Shown: one piece after another, positions 42,599 through 48,757 of the stretch | Layout: each line of letters starts with the position of its first letter | How positions within the stretch are numbered: the first letter of the stretch is position 1 | Origin: Bacteroidales bacterium UBA1189 | GTDB lineage: Bacteria; Bacteroidota; Bacteroidia; Bacteroidales; Bacteroidaceae | Direction of reading: 5' to 3' | Length of the DNA: 55,748 nt | Assembly: GCA_002309805.1 (NCBI GenBank) | Contig: DBYJ01000009.1 | Coordinates: 1-55,748, forward strand | Program-made: the position numbers and the translations under genes | The notes under the pieces: model-generated | Told to the model about the DNA's origin: nothing | The model's database searches: none | The model's input: the letters and a program-made list of their open reading frames with translations, nothing else

Positions 42599-42631
42599 CA
42601 AAGGTACTGCTTTTGCTTTCAATTTTCCAAA
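42599..42631 (-). promoter_or_regulatory. his operon promoter
   Basis: The minus strand reads TTTG (42628-42631), a 21-bp spacer and TACCTTTG (42599-42606), placing transcription start about 10 bp upstream of the leader ATG. Confidence 0.72.
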
Positions 42632-42750
42632 TTTTTCGCCTAAAAAATGCAATCCTTCTCTTTTTTCCCTGCTTTTTCTTGGCTGAATAGCCTTATGAAG
42701 ACAAAAAAATGCAGCCAATAGCTTGTTGTTGCACTACATTCTTCCAACAA

Positions 42751-42827
42751 CGCAGTGCTCTGTGGAATTAACGCAGTGCGCTGTGGAAATAACGCAGTGC
42801 TCTGTGAAATTAACGCAGTGCGCTGTG
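42751..42827. repeat. array C: four CGCAGTGCNCTGTG units, exact 21-bp pitch
   Basis: CGCAGTG starts at 42751, 42772, 42793 and 42814. Each unit is an imperfect inverted repeat (CGCAG...CTGTG) with a GAA(A)TTAA-type linker. Alternate units read GCTCTG and GCGCTG. The array lies upstream of the his promoter and downstream of the TPR gene. Confidence 0.92.
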
Positions 42828-42873
42828 GAGCCAGAGTTAAACTCTATAGGTTGTCATTTCAAGGAAACTATAA

Positions 42874-42905
42874 AAAAGAAAAGCCCCAGGTGAAGGGGCT
42901 TTTCT
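42874..42905 (-). terminator. terminator of the TPR gene
   Basis: The minus strand reads AGAAAAGCCCC TTCACCT GGGGCTTTTC and then TTTTTT, a strong intrinsic terminator 22 bp past the stop. Confidence 0.85.
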
Positions 42906-42927
42906 AAGTGGGGTGTATGATGCCGTC

Positions 42928-43617
42928 TTATTTGCTCAGGCGCTCGATGTACTTGTCGATGTCGGCAGCCTGGGTGGACTGGTAGTACTTTTCCTTCACC
43001 TGCTTGTAGGCGGCGAGGGCCTTGGAGGGCTCACCAAGCTCTTCGAAGAGCTGTCCGGCCTGAACGAGGTAACCAGCGCTGAGGGCATTGTTGTCAGCCT
43101 TGGCAGCGGCAGCCATCAGCGTGGCAGCAGCCTTGGCGTTGTCGCCCTGTTGAGCGTAGCAGTTGCCGAGAGCACCCAGCACGGAGGGAGCAATCATGTG
43201 ATCCTTGCCCTTGAAGCCCTTGAGGTAGGGGATAGCCTCCTCGTATTGGCCAAGCTGTGCGTGGCTCAGTCCAGCGTATGCCTTGGCGAGGTTAGCGCCC
43301 TTGGTGCCGCGGAAGTGCTTGATGATAGCGTCGAAGCCGTCGTACTCGTAGCTGTCGCCTTCGAGTGCTTTCTGGAAGTCACCAGCCTGGAAGAACTTCT
43401 CGCCAGTGACGAGGGCCTCCAGCGACTTCTGCTGACGCGGAGCAATGTAGTAGGTGTTCAGCAGCAGGGCAGCTGCAATGATGACGATGACGGCGCAGAC
43501 GATAATGGTCAGCTTCTTCTTGTTGTTCTCGATGTACTGTTCGGTACGGCTCACGGCTTCGCCGACGTTAGCGGCGTTCTGCTGAGCGGCAGTTCTTGCT
43601 TTTTTCTTTTGTGCCAT
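42928..43617 (-). CDS. TPR protein with N-terminal membrane anchor (YfgM-like)
   Basis: From the ATG at 43615-43617 (MAQKKKARTAAQQN) there are 229 residues. A basic N-terminus is followed by one membrane helix, LTIIVCAVIVIIAAALLLNTYYI. The rest is TPR-like helices (FFQAGDFQKALEG, KAYAGLSHAQLGQYEEAIPYL, LGNCYAQQGDNAKAAATLM, GQLFEELGEPSKALAAYKQVKEKY). The layout resembles YfgM/ancillary SecYEG translocon proteins. It would face the periplasm. It is divergent from recF. A TAATTTTG box lies 49 bp upstream. Confidence 0.82.
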   Translation of the reverse strand: MAQKKKARTAAQQNAANVGEAVSRTEQYIENNKKKLTIIVCAVIVIIAAALLLNTYYIAPRQQKSLEALVTGEKFFQAGDFQKALEGDSYEYDGFDAIIKHFRGTKGANLAKAYAGLSHAQLGQYEEAIPYLKGFKGKDHMIAPSVLGALGNCYAQQGDNAKAAATLMAAAAKADNNALSAGYLVQAGQLFEELGEPSKALAAYKQVKEKYYQSTQAADIDKYIERLSK

Positions 43618-43665
43618 ATTGGTTGTAATTTTAGTATTTTCTGATAATTTTTTGATTTCAGCCCG

Positions 43666-43673
43666 CAAAATTA
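43666..43673 (-). promoter_or_regulatory. -7 box of the TPR gene
   Basis: The minus strand reads TAATTTTG, 49 bp before the ATG, with a weak -33 (TTCG) after 19 bp. Confidence 0.5.
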
Positions 43674-43788
43674 GTCCTTTTCTTGTGAATGACGAAATTT
43701 CCGAGCAACTTTTTTCATCGGATGTTCTTTTTTTCGCATTTTATGGAGAAAAAAGGAGAAAACAGGCTGACTTTTGGTTTTTTTTCTT

Positions 43789-43796
43789 TACCTTCG
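43789..43796 (+). promoter_or_regulatory. possible -7 box of recF
   Basis: TACCTTCG, one mismatch from TAnnTTTG, lies 8 bp before the recF ATG; the leader would be almost absent. Confidence 0.3.
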
Positions 43797-43804
43797 CAGC
43801 CGTC

Positions 43805-44902
43805 ATGATACTGAAAAAGCTGACAGTCGTAAACTACAAGAACATCGCTCAGGCAGACTTGGAACTATCGGCCAAGATGAATTGCCTGATCGGGCGCAAC
43901 GGAATGGGGAAAACCAATCTGCTGGATGCGGTCTATTACCTCTCGTTCTGCCGCAGCGCTACCAATCCCATCGACTCGCAGGTCATCCGCCACGAAGCGG
44001 ACTATTGTCTGATACAGGGACATTACGAGACGGAGCAGGGCGACGGAAAAGATGTCTTCTGCGGCTTGAAGCGTGGGCAGCGCAAGCAGGTGAAGCTGGG
44101 CGGCAAGGTCTATCAGCGTTCGTCGGAGCATGTGGGCGTCATACCGCTGGTGATGATTTCGCCGTCCGACGCTGAACTCATCAGCGGAGGCAGCGACGAG
44201 CGTCGGCGCTTCATGGATGTGGCTATCTCGCAGTACGACAAGGAGTATCTCCTGCAGCTCATCCGCTACGACAAGGCCCTCACGCAGCGCAACGTCATGC
44301 TGAAGTCGGAGACGGAGCCTGACGCTGAGGTGATGAGCCTCTACGAAGAGACGATGGCTGAGGCCGGAGCCGTCATCTACCAGCGCCGTCGGGCATTCAT
44401 TGACGAGTTTACACCTATCTTTCAGGATATTCATTCCCAGATAGCGCAGAGCCGCGAGACGGTGTCGCTGAGTTATGAATCGCATGGCGACAGGGGCGAC
44501 CTGCTCTCTCTCATCCGCAGCGGAAGGGAGAAGGAGCGCATCCTCGGCTACAGCATTCACGGCACCCACAAAGACGAGCTGGTGATGCAGCTTGAGGGCT
44601 ATCCGATGAAGCGCGAGGGCTCGCAGGGGCAGAACAAGACGTACCTTATTGCGCTGAAGCTGGCGCAGTTTGAGTTCCTGAAGCGCACCAGCCGCACTTC
44701 GCCCCTGCTGCTGCTCGATGATATCTTCGACCGTCTGGATGCTTCACGTGTGGAGGAGATTGTCCGCTTGGTGTCCGGCGATCGTTTCGGGCAGATATTC
44801 ATTACCGATGTCAACCGCGGCCACATGGACCGCATCCTTGCCTCTGCCGGCAGCGACTATAAGCTCTTCAGCGTTGCCGACGGCGAGATTACCTTATTAT
44901 AA
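43805..44902 (+). CDS. recF: DNA repair/replication protein RecF
   Basis: From ATG 43805 (MILKKLTVVNYKNIAQ) the protein is 365 residues; the longer frame upstream covers the promoter region. It has Walker A GRNGMGKT (30-37), FCRSATNPIDSQVIR, GGSDERRRFMDVAISQYD, the signature SQGQNKTYLIALKLAQ and Walker B LLLLDDIFDRLD. RecF loads RecA at gaps through RecR. It is followed 1 bp later by a DUF721 gene, a common recF neighbour in Bacteroidetes. Confidence 0.95.
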   Translation: MILKKLTVVNYKNIAQADLELSAKMNCLIGRNGMGKTNLLDAVYYLSFCRSATNPIDSQVIRHEADYCLIQGHYETEQGDGKDVFCGLKRGQRKQVKLGGKVYQRSSEHVGVIPLVMISPSDAELISGGSDERRRFMDVAISQYDKEYLLQLIRYDKALTQRNVMLKSETEPDAEVMSLYEETMAEAGAVIYQRRRAFIDEFTPIFQDIHSQIAQSRETVSLSYESHGDRGDLLSLIRSGREKERILGYSIHGTHKDELVMQLEGYPMKREGSQGQNKTYLIALKLAQFEFLKRTSRTSPLLLLDDIFDRLDASRVEEIVRLVSGDRFGQIFITDVNRGHMDRILASAGSDYKLFSVADGEITLL

Positions 44903-44903
44903 T

Positions 44904-45194
44904 ATGAAACGGCGCAAGGCAGAGCAGGTGGGCGATGTGGTGCTGGCGCTGTTGCGCCAGCAGGGGCTGGAGGGGCCGCTGAACGAATACCGTCTCATCC
45001 AGTCGTGGACGGATGTGCTGGGCAAGCCCGTGGAACGCTATACGCGCGACCTTTATATAAAGGGGCAGACGCTCTGTGTCAAATTGTCGAGTTCCGTGCT
45101 GAAGAACGAGCTGATGATGCAGCGCACGTTGCTGGTGCAGCGCCTCAATGCCGCCGTCGGCGCCCAGGTGATAACGGATATACGCTTCGTGTGA
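44904..45194 (+). CDS. DUF721 (DciA-like) protein
   Basis: The 96-residue protein starts MKRRKAEQVGDVVLALLRQQGLE and has RLIQSWTDVLGKPVERYTRDLYIKG, LCVKLSSSVLKNELMM and LVQRLNAAVG. This is the compact DUF721/DciA pattern (W...G, then S..L..EL). DciA proteins help load the replicative helicase. The start is 1 bp after the recF stop, so it is coupled to recF. Confidence 0.88.
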   Translation: MKRRKAEQVGDVVLALLRQQGLEGPLNEYRLIQSWTDVLGKPVERYTRDLYIKGQTLCVKLSSSVLKNELMMQRTLLVQRLNAAVGAQVITDIRFV

Positions 45195-45362
45195 CAGTCT
45201 TGTCATTCTGGCTGTCCGCTCCTGACGGTGTGGCACACTTTTTGTGTGAACAAATGTTGAACGGGAGGGGGCGGAAGATAAAGTTTCGTTAAGACGCTCC
45301 CCGTTTGGTTAAAATGCGATAATAATGGAAGCGAAATTGTAATAATAGCAAGATTTTTGTCG

Positions 45363-45370
45363 TATATTTG
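45363..45370 (+). promoter_or_regulatory. -7 box of the Do-family protease gene
   Basis: TATATTTG lies 53 bp upstream of the ATG at 45424. The -33 element is weak (ATTG about 23 bp upstream). Confidence 0.55.
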
Positions 45371-45423
45371 CCAGAGAATCGTTAAAACAATTGGAAAATT
45401 AACATAACTCAAAACAAAAAATT

Positions 45424-46974
45424 ATGAAATCAACTGGAAGTAAATTCTTGGACTTGGCGCTCGTCATTCTGTGCAGCGCTCTGGTGGCAGGGCTGACAAC
45501 GTATGCCCTGACGAGTAAGAATCAGCGTTCGGCTCAGGCCCAGTCGCAGCCGGCTGAGACTGGCTTTACCATGCCGGTAGCCATCACCGCAGGCGACCGT
45601 GCGGCAGGCAACGTCGACTTGACGGAAGCAGCCGAAGCCTCTGTGCACGCTGTCGTACACATCAAATCCACCATCCACGGCAAGACGCAGGTGGTGGATA
45701 CCCCGCAGATGCCCGACCTCTTCGAGTTCTTCTTCGGCGACGGCTACGGCGGCTCGCGCCAGCAGCAGATACAGACCCCGCCCCGCGTCGGCATCGGCTC
45801 GGGTGTCATCGTTTCGAAGGACGGCTACATCGTCACGAACAACCACGTCATCGACGGGGCTGACGAGATTGACGTCAAGCTCAACGACAACCGCGAGTTC
45901 AAGGGGCGTCTCATCGGCGCCGATGCCAGCACCGACCTTGCGCTGGTGAAGATTGAGGGCGACGAATTCCCCACGCTGCCCATCGGCAACAGCGACAACC
46001 TGAAGGTGGGCGAGTGGGTGCTTGCCGTCGGCAACCCCTTCAACCTCACCTCGACGGTCACCGCCGGTATCGTCAGCGCCAAGGCCCGTTCGCTGGGCGT
46101 CTATGGCCGCAACGGAGGCATCGAGTCGTTCATCCAGACCGACGCTGCCATCAACCAGGGCAATAGCGGCGGCGCACTTGTCAACGTCCGCGGCGAGCTG
46201 GTGGGCATCAATGCCGTGCTCTCCTCACCTACGGGCAGCTATGCCGGCTACGGCTTTGCCATCCCCACCAGCATTGTCACGAAGGTCATCAGCGACCTGA
46301 AGGAGTATGGCACCGTGCAGCGCGCCATGCTGGGCATCCAGGGTACGGACGTCGCCAACCTCTCGGAGATGAGCGAGAAGGCACTGGGCGAACTTGACCT
46401 GACGGAAGACGACGTGAAGAGCATGAAGTATCACGAGGGCGTGCTCGTGACCGGTATTCCTGAGGACGGCGGTGCAGCCGAGGCCGGCCTCGAGAAGGGC
46501 GATATCATCACCTCCATCGACGGCAAGAAGGTGAAGACCATGGCCGAGCTGCAGGAGACGGTGGCCCGTCATCGTCCCGGCGACGTGGTGAAGGTGACGT
46601 TCACACGCGGCAAGAAGGAGCAGACCCGTGAGGTGACGCTGAGGAACCCGCAGGGCAACACCAAGGTGGTCAAGGACGCCGACCTGGAGGTGCTGGGCGC
46701 TGCCTTCAAGGAAGTTGACGACGCCACGAAGAAGGCGCTCAACATCGGCTACGGCCTGCAGGTGACGGGTGTCACGAAGGGCAAGTTCGCCGATGCCGGC
46801 ATCAAGAAGGGCTTCATCATCCTGAAGGTCAACGGGCAGCAGATCAAGAGCGAGGACGACCTTCGCGCCGCCTTCAAGGCAGCCTCGCAGTCGCCTGACC
46901 AAGTGCTCTTCATCATCGGCACCTATTCCAGCGGCAAGCGCTACAACTACGCCGTCGACCTCTCGGAAGAGTGA
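45424..46974 (+). CDS. Do/DegQ-family periplasmic serine protease
   Basis: The 516-residue protein has an N-terminal signal or anchor helix (about 9-30). The trypsin-like triad is His141 (VTNNHVIDGADE), Asp171 (DLALVK) and Ser248 (GNSGGAL). PDZ domains lie at about 310-400 (GVLVTGIPEDGGAAEAGLEKGD) and about 410-510 (GLQVTGVTKGKFADAGIKKGF). It refolds or degrades damaged periplasmic proteins. It has its own promoter and is followed by rpoD with a separate promoter. Which of DegP, DegQ or DegS it matches best cannot be read by eye. Confidence 0.94.
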   Translation: MKSTGSKFLDLALVILCSALVAGLTTYALTSKNQRSAQAQSQPAETGFTMPVAITAGDRAAGNVDLTEAAEASVHAVVHIKSTIHGKTQVVDTPQMPDLFEFFFGDGYGGSRQQQIQTPPRVGIGSGVIVSKDGYIVTNNHVIDGADEIDVKLNDNREFKGRLIGADASTDLALVKIEGDEFPTLPIGNSDNLKVGEWVLAVGNPFNLTSTVTAGIVSAKARSLGVYGRNGGIESFIQTDAAINQGNSGGALVNVRGELVGINAVLSSPTGSYAGYGFAIPTSIVTKVISDLKEYGTVQRAMLGIQGTDVANLSEMSEKALGELDLTEDDVKSMKYHEGVLVTGIPEDGGAAEAGLEKGDIITSIDGKKVKTMAELQETVARHRPGDVVKVTFTRGKKEQTREVTLRNPQGNTKVVKDADLEVLGAAFKEVDDATKKALNIGYGLQVTGVTKGKFADAGIKKGFIILKVNGQQIKSEDDLRAAFKAASQSPDQVLFIIGTYSSGKRYNYAVDLSEE

Positions 46975-47012
46975 CGTTGATTGAAGATTTTTGAAAAAAA
47001 GTAGGGAAAAAT

Positions 47013-47044
47013 TTTGCAAAAGAATTTTATTCTTTCTATCTTTG
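47013..47044 (+). promoter_or_regulatory. rpoD promoter
   Basis: TTTG (47013-47016), a 20-bp spacer and TATCTTTG (47037-47044) form a full Bacteroidetes promoter 43 bp before the rpoD ATG. Confidence 0.75.
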
Positions 47045-47086
47045 CATGATTTTTCCCTATTACACAAGGTAAATACATAACAATCA

Positions 47087-47947
47087 ATGCGACAGCTTAA
47101 AATTACAAAAAGCATCACCAATCGCGAGAGCGCATCACTTGACAAATACCTTCAGGAGATAGGTCGTGAGGACCTGATAACCGTCGAAGAAGAAGTGGAG
47201 CTCGCACAGCGCATCCGAAAGGGCGACCGTCGCGCATTGGAGAAACTCACTCGTGCGAACCTTCGGTTTGTTGTTTCCGTGGCAAAGCAGTACCAGAATC
47301 AGGGGCTCAGCTTGCCTGACCTTATCAACGAAGGAAACCTTGGCCTCATCAAGGCCGCCGAGAAGTTCGACGAGACACGTGGTTTTAAGTTCATCAGCTA
47401 TGCCGTGTGGTGGATTCGCCAGAGCATTCTTCAGGCCCTTGCCGAGCAGAGCCGCATCGTCCGCCTCCCGCTCAACCAGGTGGGCTCGCTGAACAAGATC
47501 ACCAAGGCCTTCAGCAAGTTCGAGCAGGAGAACGAGCGCCGTCCCAGTGCCGAGGAGCTTGCCGAGCAGCTCGACGTCCCCGTGGACAAGATTGCCGACA
47601 CGCTGAAGGTCAGCGGACGCCACGTCTCCGTGGACGCCCCGTTCGTGGACGGCGAGGACAACAGCCTGCTGGACGTCCTCATCAACGACGACAGCCCCAT
47701 GGCCGACCGCTCGCTGGTCAACGAAAGTCTTTCGACGGAGATTGACCGTGCGCTCAACACCCTCAGCGAGCGTGAGAAGGAAATCCTCCGCATGTTCTTC
47801 GGCATCGGCTGCCAGGAGATGACGCTCGAGGAGATCGGCGACCGTTTCGGGCTGACGCGTGAGCGTGTCCGTCAGATCAAGGAGAAGGCCATCCGCCGCC
47901 TCCGCCAGGGCACGCGCAGTAAGCTGCTGAAGACCTATTTGGGCTGA
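47087..47947 (+). CDS. rpoD: primary sigma factor RpoD (sigma-AB type)
   Basis: The 286-residue protein is a short primary sigma as found in Bacteroidetes, lacking most of region 1.1. Region 1.2 is near DKYLQEIGREDLITVEEE. Region 2 has LRFVVSVAKQYQNQGLSLPD, GNLGLIKAAEKFDETRGFKF and SYAVWWIRQSILQAL. Region 3 spans about 110-200. Region 4 has EMTLEEIGDRFGLTRERVRQ with the -33-binding helix. It would read the TTTG/TAnnTTTG promoters noted in this window. A strong terminator follows at 47968-47995. Confidence 0.96.
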   Translation: MRQLKITKSITNRESASLDKYLQEIGREDLITVEEEVELAQRIRKGDRRALEKLTRANLRFVVSVAKQYQNQGLSLPDLINEGNLGLIKAAEKFDETRGFKFISYAVWWIRQSILQALAEQSRIVRLPLNQVGSLNKITKAFSKFEQENERRPSAEELAEQLDVPVDKIADTLKVSGRHVSVDAPFVDGEDNSLLDVLINDDSPMADRSLVNESLSTEIDRALNTLSEREKEILRMFFGIGCQEMTLEEIGDRFGLTRERVRQIKEKAIRRLRQGTRSKLLKTYLG

Positions 47948-47967
47948 TGACGTGAAAAATCCCGCAG

Positions 47968-47995
47968 ACGCCTCCCCACCGTGGGAGGCGTTTTT
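47968..47995 (+). terminator. rpoD terminator
   Basis: ACGCCTCCC, a short loop and GGGAGGCGT followed by TTTTTCTTTT lie 20 bp after the rpoD stop. Confidence 0.88.
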
Positions 47996-48030
47996 CTTTT
48001 CTCTTTTTCGTCCGATGAAAAACTGAAAAA

Positions 48031-48068
48031 GGTAACAAGGTAACAAGGTAACAAGTTAACACTTTAAC
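48031..48068 (+). repeat. 38-bp GGTAACAA-type repeat, left copy
   Basis: Three GGTAACAA units lead into GTTAACACTTTAAC. The same 38 bases occur exactly, inverted, at 54231-54268, and a 30-base form is at 53239-53268. It marks the left edge of the accessory cluster. Confidence 0.92.
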
Positions 48069-48082
48069 ATATCTTCAGAAAA

Positions 48083-48108
48083 GTCCCCGCGTCTCGCGAC
48101 GCAGGGAC
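48083..48108 (-). terminator. terminator of the DUF3127/primase operon
   Basis: Stem GTCCCCGCGTC/GACGCAGGGAC with a TCGC loop is followed on the minus strand by TTTTCTG, 34 bp past the DUF3127-like stop. Confidence 0.75.
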
Positions 48109-48142
48109 CCCGTTCACACATGGAGGGAAGAATGGCAACTCT

Positions 48143-48442
48143 CTACACGTTGCGGGTGATGCTGTACACCCGTGCCGACTGGTAGCGGCGATTCTCAAAC
48201 TTTCTCGTGCTGAAGACCACGATGAAGTTGAGCTTTACTTTGTAATCGATGCAGTCGCGGAGCTCGGCGTCCGTCATGTCGCCGAAGTAATCGGCCACGA
48301 TGTTGTCGTTACGTTCCTCGCCCCGCTCGTTGTAGTAGGGGATCAGGATGGAGAGGGTGCGGCACACCCATTCCTTGCCCGTCTGCTTGTTGATGCCGCT
48401 ATGCGGCTCGCCCACTTCGGCGATGATTCCTTGGAATTTCAT
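48143..48442 (-). CDS. DUF3127-like small protein
   Basis: The 99-residue protein (MKFQGIIAEVGEPHSGINKQ...) has alternating beta strands: WVCRTLSILIPYYNERGEER, NIVADYFGD, YKVKLNFIVVFSTRKFENRRYQSARVYSI. The pattern fits DUF3127, an OB-fold-like family of Bacteroidetes and their phages thought to bind single-stranded DNA. It is the last gene of the operon begun at 51385. A role next to a primase-helicase would suit an ssDNA-binding protein, but that is inference. Confidence 0.65.
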   Translation of the reverse strand: MKFQGIIAEVGEPHSGINKQTGKEWVCRTLSILIPYYNERGEERNDNIVADYFGDMTDAELRDCIDYKVKLNFIVVFSTRKFENRRYQSARVYSITRNV

Positions 48443-48469
48443 GTCTCTGCGTTTCTGTTTCGTGATGGT

Positions 48470-48757
48470 TTATAATGGTAGTCTGTGGTTGTACTTTTTC
48501 ATCTCCCTGTAGATGATGGATTCTGCTATCTGCAGGTCGTGAGGGTCGCGGCCCCGCGACGGGGGCGTGCTCAGGATGTCGGTGTTGTACTTGTCCGTCT
48601 CTTCCTGGTAGTTCCGGAGGAACTGCGGCAGGTTTCGGGCTTCCACCTCTTCGACGGTCTCCAGAAAGAGTGTGCCGTCGCGGAGGTAGTCCATGCATCT
48701 CAATGTCAGTTTTTCCTTTTTCTCGGTTTTCATTGTTACGGTTTTTAGCGGTTTCAT
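48470..48757 (-). CDS. small protein of unknown function in the primase operon
   Basis: The 95-residue protein is charged and mainly helical (KEKLTLRCMDYLRDGTLFLETVEEVEARNLPQFLRNYQEE, then ESIIYREMKKYNHRL). I do not recognise a family. Its start overlaps the primase stop in an ATGA (48754-48757), showing translational coupling; an internal Met at codon 9 is a possible start. It shares the operon with the primase, the 105-residue protein and the DUF3127-like protein. Confidence 0.7.
   Translation of the reverse strand: MKPLKTVTMKTEKKEKLTLRCMDYLRDGTLFLETVEEVEARNLPQFLRNYQEETDKYNTDILSTPPSRGRDPHDLQIAESIIYREMKKYNHRLPL

Larger units (their letters stand above)
42422..42927. other. 506-bp gap: his leader region, array C and terminator
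   Basis: From left to right it holds the his attenuator terminator (42453-42485), antiterminator strand (42521-42529), leader peptide (42532-42579), promoter (42599-42631), a plain A/T-rich stretch, array C (42751-42827) and the terminator of the TPR gene (42874-42905). Confidence 0.85.
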
